Source: Demequina salsinemoris
GTDB lineage: Bacteria; Actinomycetota; Actinomycetes; Actinomycetales; Demequinaceae
Length of the DNA: 64,000 nt
Direction: 5' to 3'
Assembly (NCBI RefSeq): GCF_000974805.1
Contig: NZ_BBQZ01000003.1
Location: 248,001 to 312,000 of the forward strand
In this document: one piece after another, positions 52,318 through 60,283 of the stretch
How the letters are laid out: each line of letters starts with the position of its first letter
How positions within the stretch are numbered: position 1 is the stretch's first letter
Notes under the pieces: generated by a model
Told to the model about the DNA's origin: nothing
Databases searched by the model: none
The model's input: the letters and a program-made list of their open reading frames with translations, nothing else
Position numbers and translations under genes: made by a program

Positions 52318-53097
52318 TCAGGGCGCCCAGTCGCTCCTGACGCCCGTCGGCAGGGATGCCGACGCGGCGTAGCGCGCGAGCACATCCTCATCGAGGCGCG
52401 TCGACGCGGCGAGCACCACGTTCCCGCGTCGACGCCCCTTGAGGACCGCGTGCTCCGCGACCGCGATCACCGTGCCGAAGGCGGCACGGGCCGCGGCAAG
52501 ATCGCCGCGGGTCGTGGTCCCTCCTGGCCTCGTCCCCACGTTGGCGAGCACCAGGCCCCCAGGCCGCAGCGCCCGACGCGCGTGCGCCCACCACTCCTCA
52601 CCTGCCAGGTGCGGGGGAGTGTCATCGCCGGCGAACGCGTCCCTCACGATGAGGTCGACGCTCGCCTCGGCCCGCCCCGACACGGCCTCGAGCCCGTCCT
52701 GGGCTCGTATCCTCAGCCGCGGAGCGCGCGGCAGATCCCACCACGTCCGCACGAGCTCAGGAAGCACGTCATCGATGTCGACGGCGATGTGGCCCGAGTC
52801 GGGGAACCGGTGCGCCAGATGCCTCGGGAACGCGCACGCGGCGGCACCGACGTGCAGCGCGAGCATCCGCGCGGGAGGTCCCCACGCGTCCACGGCGGCA
52901 GAGAAGCGCTCCATGTACTCGAAGTCGAGCACCTCCGGGTCGGATCGGAGCGGGGAGCTGGGAACTCCATTGACCCACAGGAACGTTGTCCCATCGGGTT
53001 CATCCTCGAGACGAGCAACGCCGGTCGCGATAGGGAAGTCCACCCCTCGCGGAACTCCGGGGGCGATTTCGTCCGTGGGTGTCCTGCGTCGGGCCAT
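52318..53097 (-). CDS. Spermidine synthase-like protein (fused-MTase family)
   Basis: A 259-residue protein with a Rossmann methyltransferase fold of the polyamine synthase type. It has the WVNGVPSS strand, DFEYMERF, LALHVGAAACAFPRHLA (SAM-loop region, ~95-112), DIDDVLPELV and VDLIVRDAFAGDDTP (~155-170), where spermidine synthases keep their catalytic Asp. Actinobacteria carry several such proteins whose substrates are unknown, so polyamine synthesis should not be assumed. The ATG follows TACTCT by six bases without a Shine-Dalgarno site. Confidence 0.85.
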   Translation of the reverse strand: MARRRTPTDEIAPGVPRGVDFPIATGVARLEDEPDGTTFLWVNGVPSSPLRSDPEVLDFEYMERFSAAVDAWGPPARMLALHVGAAACAFPRHLAHRFPDSGHIAVDIDDVLPELVRTWWDLPRAPRLRIRAQDGLEAVSGRAEASVDLIVRDAFAGDDTPPHLAGEEWWAHARRALRPGGLVLANVGTRPGGTTTRGDLAAARAAFGTVIAVAEHAVLKGRRRGNVVLAASTRLDEDVLARYAASASLPTGVRSDWAP

Positions 53098-53103
53098 GGG
53101 GTC

Positions 53104-53109
53104 AGAGTA
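53104..53109 (-). promoter_or_regulatory. -10 box TACTCT for leaderless gene at 53097
   Basis: On the minus strand TACTCT, GACCCC, then ATG at 53097. The six-base spacer is identical to that of thyA. Confidence 0.6.
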
Positions 53110-53196
53110 GACGGCTGGATTGCCGTGGCGCTTGCAACTAGACTTGACCTCAAGCCCGTGGCCCCCGGGCGTGGTTGAGGGTAGGGAGGTGGCACC

Positions 53197-53583
53197 ATGC
53201 CGCTGTCGGAGTACGAGCAGCGCGTGCTCGATCAGCTCGAGCGCGATCTGGGCACCGACCCGCAGCTCGGACGCGCGATGAAGCGCGGACCGAAGGCCCG
53301 CAGCAGGGTCGCGCTCGGTGTGGTCGGAGTGGTTGTAGGACTTGGCGTCGTCGTGATCGCCGTCGTCACGCAGTTCCTCTGGCTCGGGATCGTGGGTTTC
53401 GCGGTGATGGTCGCGTCGGCGCTGTGGGCGCTCCTCGGCGGATCGTCCGCGGCCCCAGTCAAGGGTCACGGAGGCAAGCCCCAGGGCAAGGGCGGCGCCG
53501 CGAAGCCGCGGCCGTCCAAGAAGCCGTTCACGCAGCGCATGGAGGAGCGGTACGACCGTCGTCGCGAGAACGGCGACTTCTGA
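53197..53583 (+). CDS. DUF3040 membrane protein
   Basis: A 128-residue protein. The N-terminal MPLSEYEQRVLDQLERDL motif defines DUF3040, followed by two membrane helices (about 37-58 and 60-81) and a basic C-terminal tail with GGKPQGKGGAAK. GGGAGG precedes the ATG. The family is restricted to actinobacteria and has no known function. Confidence 0.9.
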   Translation: MPLSEYEQRVLDQLERDLGTDPQLGRAMKRGPKARSRVALGVVGVVVGLGVVVIAVVTQFLWLGIVGFAVMVASALWALLGGSSAAPVKGHGGKPQGKGGAAKPRPSKKPFTQRMEERYDRRRENGDF

Positions 53584-53629
53584 CGTTCTCCTCGCGGTGA
53601 CGAGGGCCGGCCGGCGTGGTCGTGCCCCC

Positions 53630-55780
53630 TCAGCCCCGTGACCTCCCGCGCGCCTCGGCCGCGATCAGGTCCGCCAGCTCCCTCATCCGTTCGGCCGTGA
53701 GCCCTCCCGCCTCAGGCTCCGTCGCGTCCGTCGCGGCAGGTGAGCCGTCGTCGGGCAGGTAGCGGGAGCGCACCACCGCGTCGACGAGCGTGGACAGCGC
53801 CTCGTCAGCCTCCTGCGTCAGCGTCGCGTGCTCCCTCACGTGGGTCGCGGCCTCCGACGGCGTCGCCGACAGCGGCCATCTCGCGTCCTCCGGGAGGCGC
53901 TGACGCAATCGGGCCCACGCGGCCTCGGTGTCGTGAGAGGCCGACGAGGCCGCGCGACCACGCCACGCGAGCCACACGCCGATGCCCATGGCCAGGATCA
54001 GGACCGCGAGCGTGGCCCACACGATCCACGCAGAGCCCTCGTCGTCGCTGACGGCGTCGGGGTCAGTGGGCGAGGCGGTCGGCGAGGCCGACGGCGACGC
54101 GGATGCTGTCGGCGACTCCGAGGGCGAGGCGGACTGGGACTGCGAGACGCTCGGGGAGGGCGACGGGGTCGCATCGTCGGCGTCTCCGGCCGCGTAGGCG
54201 GGCGCGGTCGCCTGGACCGCGGGTGTCGGCTCGAAGCGCACCCAGCCGGTGCCTGGGAAGTACAGCTCCGGCCACGCGTGGGCATTCCCCGCGACCACCT
54301 CGAAGGTGCCGTCCGAGGTCTCCTCTCCTCCGAGGAATCCGACGCCGATCCTCGCGGGGATGTCGAGCGTGCGCGCCATCACCACCATCGTGGTCGCGAA
54401 CTGGACGCAGTATCCCGTGCGCGTGTCGAGGAACTCGGACACCGCATCGTCTCCCGTGAGCGCGACCGTCGTGTCGTACGTGAACTCGTCCGGGTCGCGG
54501 AGCCAGTTCTGGAGGGCGACCGCCTGGTCGTAGCGTGTCGTGGCGCCGGCGTCGTCGACGATCTCCTGAGCGAGCGAGCCGATGCGATCGGCGTCGACCG
54601 CATCCGGGATCGCGAGCACCGCGCCGGCCGCGTCCTCTCCTGTGAGGGTGCGGAGCCGCTCCGCCGTGACATAGGACGGGTCCGTGACGAGGGCGTACTC
54701 GAGCCCGTTGGTGTCGGTCGTCTCCGAGCGCACCTCGTCGGTCTCCATGTCGTAGCCCCAAGCATCCGACACGGACACCCTGCGCGGGTCGACCGTGATC
54801 GGCAGCGACTTCTCGGTGAGGGTGTCGACCGTGATCTGCACGGACTCGTTGGGCTCCTGCGTGAGCAGGCTCTGCTCGGGCCAGAGGATCCACCCGCTCG
54901 TCGGCTCGTCGGCGTCCGAGTCGATGGCCTGGTCCCACGTGGCTCCGGTGAAGGTGTCGAGCGTGCGCAGCCGCAGCACGTCGACGGGTCCACCCGTCGT
55001 GGTGTACGTCAGCACGGTCGAGTCCGAGTTCACGTTCAGCGAGTCCCGCAGGTCGAGGCCCAGGTCCAGCCGGGTGTTCGAGCCGGTCGCCAGATTCGTC
55101 TGCGGCAGGCTGCCCCAGCCGGGCGCTCCCGGCGTCAACGGCGCCACGACGAGCGCGATCCCGAGCGCGGCCGCGGTCGCGCCGACCCACGAGGCGAGGC
55201 GCGGGGCGAGCACGACGTCCTCGTGCATCGAGGTGAGCGCCATCGTGCCGAGCCAGGCGGCCAGCGTGATCGCGATCGCGATCCACGACACGGACCATGG
55301 CATCACGGCCAGCGGCAGCCAGGGCAGGAGCAGCACCGCTCCCGCGAATCCCGTGGCGCGCCACGACACTGCCAGGTGCTCGGCGATGAGGAAGATCAGC
55401 GCGAGTCCCGTGGTCACGAGCGCGCTCAGGGGCGCGGCGTCGTCGACGGGCGCGACCGAGGTCGCCGCGTAGGCCGCCCCGTCGCCGATCGCGTCGAGCA
55501 GCGCTCGCACGCCGTCGGGGGTGGGGAACGAGTGGGCGGTGTGCATCGGGATCGCGGCGGCGACCGTGACGGCGAGGCCGACCGCCGTCGGCAGCACGCG
55601 CGACCTCGTGAGGAGCCGCAGCGTGACCGTGGTGAGGATCAGCGCGGCGAGGAGCGCGAGCGCGGGCAGGAGCCACGCGCCGAGCTCGACAGGCTCGGAG
55701 TAGGCGAGCAGCCCGGCGGCGCTGGCCACGCCGATGAGCAGCGTGGCGGCGGGGGAGACGCGGTGGGTCGGCTCGTTCAC
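53630..55780 (-). CDS. Membrane transglutaminase-like protein (DUF3488/TgpA type)
   Basis: A 716-residue protein with an N-terminal bundle of about six helices (~10-225), an extracytoplasmic part with a transglutaminase core, a Ser/Pro-rich linker (~525-570), one more helix (~585-605) and a cytoplasmic tail. The core has catalytic Cys458 in TGYCVQFAT and His501 in GNAHAW, then GWVRFEPTP. The start is GTG 55780, overlapping the DUF58 stop by 4 bases. MoxR-DUF58-transglutaminase operons are widespread; the proteins are thought to work together at the envelope, but the reaction is not known. Confidence 0.9.
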   Translation of the reverse strand: MNEPTHRVSPAATLLIGVASAAGLLAYSEPVELGAWLLPALALLAALILTTVTLRLLTRSRVLPTAVGLAVTVAAAIPMHTAHSFPTPDGVRALLDAIGDGAAYAATSVAPVDDAAPLSALVTTGLALIFLIAEHLAVSWRATGFAGAVLLLPWLPLAVMPWSVSWIAIAITLAAWLGTMALTSMHEDVVLAPRLASWVGATAAALGIALVVAPLTPGAPGWGSLPQTNLATGSNTRLDLGLDLRDSLNVNSDSTVLTYTTTGGPVDVLRLRTLDTFTGATWDQAIDSDADEPTSGWILWPEQSLLTQEPNESVQITVDTLTEKSLPITVDPRRVSVSDAWGYDMETDEVRSETTDTNGLEYALVTDPSYVTAERLRTLTGEDAAGAVLAIPDAVDADRIGSLAQEIVDDAGATTRYDQAVALQNWLRDPDEFTYDTTVALTGDDAVSEFLDTRTGYCVQFATTMVVMARTLDIPARIGVGFLGGEETSDGTFEVVAGNAHAWPELYFPGTGWVRFEPTPAVQATAPAYAAGDADDATPSPSPSVSQSQSASPSESPTASASPSASPTASPTDPDAVSDDEGSAWIVWATLAVLILAMGIGVWLAWRGRAASSASHDTEAAWARLRQRLPEDARWPLSATPSEAATHVREHATLTQEADEALSTLVDAVVRSRYLPDDGSPAATDATEPEAGGLTAERMRELADLIAAEARGRSRG

Positions 55781-57054
55781 ACCGTCCCCGTTCCGCGCGC
55801 CACGGACGCCCAGGCGTCGGGAAGGTCGCCGAGGTCGTTCCAGATCGCGCAGTGCCATCCGCCGCGCGCGAGCGCGCGTCGGGTGTCGGACGCGTGATCG
55901 CCCGCGCGGACGAGCGCGATCGCGCGTCCCCCCGCGCCGACCCCGGACAGCGAGACGATGCCGGGGTCCCGCTCGCCGCGTGGCTCCACGAGCGCGATGA
56001 CCAGGCTCGCGGCGCCGTCGTCGCGCAGCAGCTCGTGGGCGCTCCTCGCAAGCGAGTCCGAGGACTCGGCGTCCCCGGGCCGGAGGTCGACGCACGCATC
56101 GAGGATCCCTGCGCGCGCCTCGTCGGGGGCCTCCGCGCCCCACGTCGAGACCGTGGACTCCCCAGGCACGGCGAGCGTGAGGCCGTGGCCGTCGGCGACG
56201 ACGCTCAGCGCGACCGACGCGGCGGCGGAGACGGCCGTCTCGACCGCGTCGGCGTCCCCGGGCAGGTCGAGCAGCAGGGTCGCGGGCGGGCGTCCGGAGT
56301 GCTCGTCCGCGCGGACCACGAGGCTGCCGCGGCGTGCGGTGCTGGGCCAATGGACCCTGCGGGGGTCGTCTCCCGTCCGGTACTCCCTGACGGCGGCGTC
56401 GTCGGCGGAGGCGCGTCGCGCGCCGCGTGCGAGCTGCTCGAGCCCGTCGAGGCGCGCCCCGCCGGCCGCGCCGAGATCGACGACCTGGGGTCGGACCGGC
56501 ACGAGCTCCTCGGCGCCGACCGGGGTGTCCGCCCAGGCGAGCCCGAAGGGATCGGCGACGCGGACGATCGCCGGGCCGAGCGGCCAGCGGCCGCGCGTGT
56601 CGGGACGGAGCGCGTAGGCGAGCCTCACTCGGCCTGGCGCGCGCAGGACCTCCGCGGAGGTGGGGCGCGGCCCGGTCAGCTCGGGTGCCGCCTGCTCGCG
56701 GATGTCGAGAAGAGGCACGCGGCGCGTCGCATGGAGCGCGTCGACATCGACCGTGACCGCGCCTGGCTCGCCCACGACCAGGGGGAACGGGGCTACGACG
56801 CGGCGGGCCGAGCGATACCTGCGTCGGAGCGTCTGCACCGAGCCGAGGATCCACACCGCCGATATCCCCGTCGCCGCGAGCACCGTGAGGCCGACGAACG
56901 CGACCATGGTCGAGGCGAGCCCGATGCCGAGCGCGAGCAGCGCCACTCCCGCGCCCGCCATGCCGATGCCGCGCGCCGTGACCACGGTCTCGGTGCGTCC
57001 CGGCCGCGAGGCCGTCGGAGCGGTCCGCGCGGTCGCCGTGCCGCGTGAGGTCAT
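55777..57054 (-). CDS. DUF58 domain membrane protein
   Basis: A 425-residue protein with two N-terminal membrane helices (about 28-70) and a DUF58 domain whose core EYRTGDDPRRVHWPSTAR lies near residue 225; a vWA-like fold follows. The ATG at 57054 overlaps the MoxR stop by 4 bases and its own end overlaps the transglutaminase start, so all three are translationally coupled. DUF58 proteins are partners of MoxR AAA+ ATPases. Confidence 0.9.
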   Translation of the reverse strand: MTSRGTATARTAPTASRPGRTETVVTARGIGMAGAGVALLALGIGLASTMVAFVGLTVLAATGISAVWILGSVQTLRRRYRSARRVVAPFPLVVGEPGAVTVDVDALHATRRVPLLDIREQAAPELTGPRPTSAEVLRAPGRVRLAYALRPDTRGRWPLGPAIVRVADPFGLAWADTPVGAEELVPVRPQVVDLGAAGGARLDGLEQLARGARRASADDAAVREYRTGDDPRRVHWPSTARRGSLVVRADEHSGRPPATLLLDLPGDADAVETAVSAAASVALSVVADGHGLTLAVPGESTVSTWGAEAPDEARAGILDACVDLRPGDAESSDSLARSAHELLRDDGAASLVIALVEPRGERDPGIVSLSGVGAGGRAIALVRAGDHASDTRRALARGGWHCAIWNDLGDLPDAWASVARGTGTV

Positions 57055-58046
57055 GCGGGGCGAGCCGACCTGGTGCGCGCCTCGGAGGGGACCGGCACGT
57101 TCGCGGTCAACGAGCTCACGATCGCCTCCGCGCCGCGTCCGGCGGCGCGCGACTCGACCGAGGGGATGACCCGGTGCGAGAGGACGGCGACCGCGAGCGC
57201 CTTCAGGTCGTCGGGCAGCACGTGATTGCGTCCTGCCATCGCCGCTCGCCCCTTGGCGGCGGCCAGGAGCTGCAGCGACGCGCGAGGGGAGGCTCCGAGT
57301 CGGAGCGCGGGGTCCTGACGGGTGTCGCGCACGAGGTCGACGATGTACTGCTTGATCGCGGGGGCCGCGTACACGCGGCGAGCGACCGCGATGAGGCGTG
57401 CGAGCGTCGCGGCGTCCGTCACCGCGGAGACCGACTGCAGCGGGTCGACGCCGTCGTGGCTGTCGAGCATCGCGAGCTCGTCCTCGGGTGAGGGGTACCC
57501 CACGGCGACGCGCGTCATGAAACGGTCGCGCTGCGCCTCCGGCAGCGGGTACGTGCCCTCCATCTCGACCGGGTTCTGCGTGGCGACGACGAGGAACGGC
57601 GAGGGCAGCGGGTGGGTGGTGCCGTCGACGGTGACCCGGCGCTCCTGCATCGATTCGAGCAGAGCGGACTGGGTCTTGGGCGAGGCTCTGTTGATCTCGT
57701 CCGCGATCACGACGTTCGCGAAGATCGGGCCCGGCCTGAACTCGAACCGCTGCTCGTCGGAGCGGAAGATCGAGACGCCGGTGACATCCGACGGCAGCAG
57801 GTCGGGGGTGAACTGCACCCTGCCGACGCTCGCGCCCACCGACGCGGCGAGCGCGCGGGCGAGCGTCGTCTTGCCGACCCCGGGGACGTCCTCCATGAGC
57901 ACATGACCTTCGGCGAGCACCGTCGACAGGGTCGCCTCGACCGCGGGGGCGAGGCCGGAGAGCACCGTTGCGATGGACGCGCGGACGCGCTCCATCACCT
58001 CGGCGACCTCGGCGAGCTCCTCCGGGGTGGGGATCGGGTGTGCCAT
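57051..58046 (-). CDS. MoxR-family AAA+ ATPase
   Basis: A 331-residue AAA+ protein. Walker A VPGVGKTT is at residues 54-61, Walker B VIADEINRASPKTQ follows near 115-128, and the sensor 1 region VATQNPVEMEGTYPLPEAQRD near 155. A C-terminal helical lid completes it. MoxR ATPases act as chaperones for complexes containing vWA/DUF58 proteins. AGGAGG is 8 bases before the ATG. It heads the minus-strand operon and is divergent from mraZ, with 201 bases between. Confidence 0.93.
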   Translation of the reverse strand: MAHPIPTPEELAEVAEVMERVRASIATVLSGLAPAVEATLSTVLAEGHVLMEDVPGVGKTTLARALAASVGASVGRVQFTPDLLPSDVTGVSIFRSDEQRFEFRPGPIFANVVIADEINRASPKTQSALLESMQERRVTVDGTTHPLPSPFLVVATQNPVEMEGTYPLPEAQRDRFMTRVAVGYPSPEDELAMLDSHDGVDPLQSVSAVTDAATLARLIAVARRVYAAPAIKQYIVDLVRDTRQDPALRLGASPRASLQLLAAAKGRAAMAGRNHVLPDDLKALAVAVLSHRVIPSVESRAAGRGAEAIVSSLTANVPVPSEARTRSARPA

Positions 58047-58185
58047 GTGGGGTTCCTCCTGTTCGGACTGGTTCGAGCGTATCGGACGCTCGCGTTGATG
58101 CGTCGGCCCTCCACATCCTTCTCTGGGTGATTACCTGCTTGTATGGAGAATTCAACACGGGAATTTGGTCGATCTTCCGAAATTG

Positions 58186-58230
58186 TGGGGAGAAGTGGAG
58201 TAAAGTGGGGGCATCGGGTGAACCGTGGCG
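58186..58230 (+). promoter_or_regulatory. MraZ operator: TGGNG repeats every 10 bp
   Basis: TGGGG (58186), TGGAG (58196), TGGGG (58206), GGGTG (58216) and TGGCG (58226) are each separated by exactly five bases. MraZ is known to bind such TGGGN-N5 arrays upstream of its own gene. TAAAGT at 58201-58206, a -10-like hexamer, lies within the array, so binding could block the promoter. Confidence 0.8.
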
Positions 58231-58247
58231 AGGGGAGGTGAGGCCAC

Positions 58248-58715
58248 GTGTCGGAGATCGCGGCGCATGGCCTGGGCCCCACAGGGGTCTTCCTTGGCAC
58301 GTTCATGCCGCGCCTCGACGACAAGGGCCGGCTGATCCTCCCCGCGAAGTTCCGCGGCCGTCTGGCCTCCGGCCTGGTCGCCACCCGCGGCCTGGACCGG
58401 TGCATCTTCGTGTTCCCGATCGATGAGTTCCAGGAGGTTCACGCGCGACTCCGCAAGGCGCCGCTCGAGAACAAGGCCGCGCGCGACTACATGCGCAGCT
58501 TCCTCGCGTACGCCCAGGACGACATCCCGGACAAGCAGGGTCGCGTGCTGCTCTCGCAGCCGCTGCGCAAGTACGCGGGGATCGACCGCGAGGTCGCGGT
58601 GGTCGGCATGGGCTCCCGCGTGGAGATCTGGGACGTGGAGGCCTGGGAGAAGTACCTGGAGGAGGGCGAGGACGCCTACGCGGAGACCGCGGCAGAGGTG
58701 TTCGACGACATGTGA
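58248..58715 (+). CDS. mraZ: Transcriptional regulator MraZ
   Basis: MraZ (155 residues) is the first gene of the dcw cluster and represses it. Two AbrB-like half-domains are visible: [18 protein letters not shown] (from about residue 19) and [16 protein letters not shown] (~92-107). GTG 58248 has GGGGAGG nine bases upstream; it gives ~13 extra N-terminal residues compared with the usual MFLGT start, where no start codon exists in frame. The operator array lies just upstream. Confidence 0.95.
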   Translation: MSEIAAHGLGPTGVFLGTFMPRLDDKGRLILPAKFRGRLASGLVATRGLDRCIFVFPIDEFQEVHARLRKAPLENKAARDYMRSFLAYAQDDIPDKQGRVLLSQPLRKYAGIDREVAVVGMGSRVEIWDVEAWEKYLEEGEDAYAETAAEVFDDM

Positions 58716-58746
58716 CGCGCGCGCCCCGTGGCCTTCTTCCGAGCAG

Positions 58747-58772
58747 CTCTGGCGGACTTCCCCCCGCCAGAG
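58747..58772 (+). other. Hairpin between mraZ and rsmH
   Basis: CTCTGGCGG and CCGCCAGAG form a perfect 9-bp stem with an 8-base loop in the 123-base gap between mraZ and rsmH. No T run follows, so partial attenuation or RNA processing is as likely as termination. Confidence 0.6.
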
Positions 58773-58838
58773 GGGCCGGAGGGAGACCTCGGGGCACGAC
58801 ACGACCGGAGCAGTACCGACCGAGGAAGGGGGCAGGGG

Positions 58839-59828
58839 ATGGGCCAGGATGCGGCTTCACGGCACGTGCCGGTCATGCGCGACCGATGCGTCGACCTGAT
58901 GGCCCCCGCCCTTCAGCGCGAGGGCGCGGTCGCGATCGACGGCACGCTCGGCATGGGCGGCCACACCGAGGCCCTGCTCGAGCGCTGTCCCCAGGCTCGG
59001 GTCGTCGGCATCGACCGCGACGAGCAGGCCATCGCCCTCGCCTCCGAGCGCCTTGCGCGATTCGGCGACCGGTTCATCGCGCACCACGCGACCTACGACG
59101 ACATGGCGGGCGCGCTCGCGGCCGCGGGGGCCGAGTCCGCCGATGCGATCCTCCTCGACCTGGGCGTGAGCTCGCTCCAGATCGACGAGCCCGAGCGCGG
59201 CTTCTCCTACGCGCAGGACGCGCCCCTCGACATGCGCATGGACCGCTCGGAGACGCGCAACGCGGCGGATCTGCTGCGCGAGGAGGACGAGCGCGAGCTC
59301 GCGCGCATCCTCAAGGTGTACGGCGAGGAGCGCTTCGCGCCGCGAATCGCGCGCGCGATCGTGCGACGCCGTCAGACCACTCCGCTCACCCGTTCCACGG
59401 AGCTCGCGGACCTGGTCCTCGAGGCGATGCCCGCCGCAGCGCGCCACGCGCCCGGCGGTCATCCCGCGAAGCGCACCTTCCAGGCGCTCCGCATCGCGGT
59501 CAACCGCGAGCTCGAGGTGCTCGATCGGGCCGTCCCCGCGGCGATCGAGGCGGTGGGCGTCGGCGGTCGCGTCGTCATCATGAGCTACCACTCGCTCGAG
59601 GACAGGCTCGTGAAGCATGCGTTCGCGGTCGGCTCCGAGGTCGACGTCCCGCCCGGGCTGCCCGTGGTCCCGGACGAGGCCCAGCCCTACCTGCGGCTCC
59701 TCACCAGGGGCGCCGAGAAGGCCTCCCCGGAGGAGGCCGAGTCCAACCCGCGATCCAAGCCCGTCCGCCTGCGCGCGGCCGAGCGGCTCCGTCCGACCCC
59801 GCCGTCGCGCAGAAGGAGGGACGCATGA
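58839..59828 (+). CDS. rsmH: 16S rRNA (cytosine1402-N4)-methyltransferase
   Basis: RsmH/MraW (329 residues) methylates N4 of C1402 in 16S rRNA. HVPVM, the SAM loop DGTLGMGGHTEALL (~33-46), GIDRDEQA, and the LDLGVSSLQIDEPERGFSY block are diagnostic; the MSYHSLEDRLVK segment follows. AAGGGGG lies 7 bases before ATG 58839; upstream in-frame sequence overlaps the hairpin region and is not family-like. It overlaps ftsL by 4 bases. Confidence 0.96.
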   Translation: MGQDAASRHVPVMRDRCVDLMAPALQREGAVAIDGTLGMGGHTEALLERCPQARVVGIDRDEQAIALASERLARFGDRFIAHHATYDDMAGALAAAGAESADAILLDLGVSSLQIDEPERGFSYAQDAPLDMRMDRSETRNAADLLREEDERELARILKVYGEERFAPRIARAIVRRRQTTPLTRSTELADLVLEAMPAAARHAPGGHPAKRTFQALRIAVNRELEVLDRAVPAAIEAVGVGGRVVIMSYHSLEDRLVKHAFAVGSEVDVPPGLPVVPDEAQPYLRLLTRGAEKASPEEAESNPRSKPVRLRAAERLRPTPPSRRRRDA

Positions 59829-60283
59829 GCGCCGCACCGAAGCTCAAGCCCACCGCATCCGGGCGACCGATCCCGGTCTCCCGGTCGTCGGCCGCCACGG
59901 CTGCCGCTCCGCGGCGCCAGCACGCTCGCCCCGAGTCCGAGCAGCCGAGCCGCGCCGCGCACCTGCGCGCCGTGGCCGCGCCCGAGCAGGCTCGCTCGAT
60001 CGTGCCGTTCGCGATGCTGTGCGTGGCCATCATCGTCGCGGCGCTCGCGAGCGTGCTCTTCATCAACATCGCGATGACCGAGGGTGCGTACGAGCGTCGG
60101 GACCTCAAGATCGAGATCGCGCAGCTCGCTCAGGAGCGCGACGACCTCGTGTCCGAGCTCGAGGCGAGCTCGGCGGCTCCGATGCTGGCACAGCGTGCCT
60201 CCGAGCTGGGGATGCAGTCCGCGGATAGTCTCGGTTTCGTGTCACTCGAGCAAGGAGTCGTCCTCAAGGCGAGGGCGGGCTGA
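59825..60283 (+). CDS. ftsL: Cell division protein FtsL
   Basis: A 152-residue bitopic protein with a basic cytoplasmic N-terminus (~58 residues), one membrane helix (~59-82) and an extracytoplasmic coiled coil (~88-125) with LKIEIAQLAQERDDLVSELE heptads. FtsL is poorly conserved; the call rests on topology and its place between rsmH and ftsI. The ATGA overlap with rsmH and one-base overlap with ftsI show tight coupling. It scaffolds FtsQ/DivIC and FtsWI at the septum. Confidence 0.9.
   Translation: MSAAPKLKPTASGRPIPVSRSSAATAAAPRRQHARPESEQPSRAAHLRAVAAPEQARSIVPFAMLCVAIIVAALASVLFINIAMTEGAYERRDLKIEIAQLAQERDDLVSELEASSAAPMLAQRASELGMQSADSLGFVSLEQGVVLKARAG

Noticed and set aside
52300..52365. Terminator hairpin after cspA
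   Set aside because: GGGCGTC...GACGCCC-like arms can pair, but with an internal mismatch and a long loop lying in the 3' end of the opposite gene; too weak to call.
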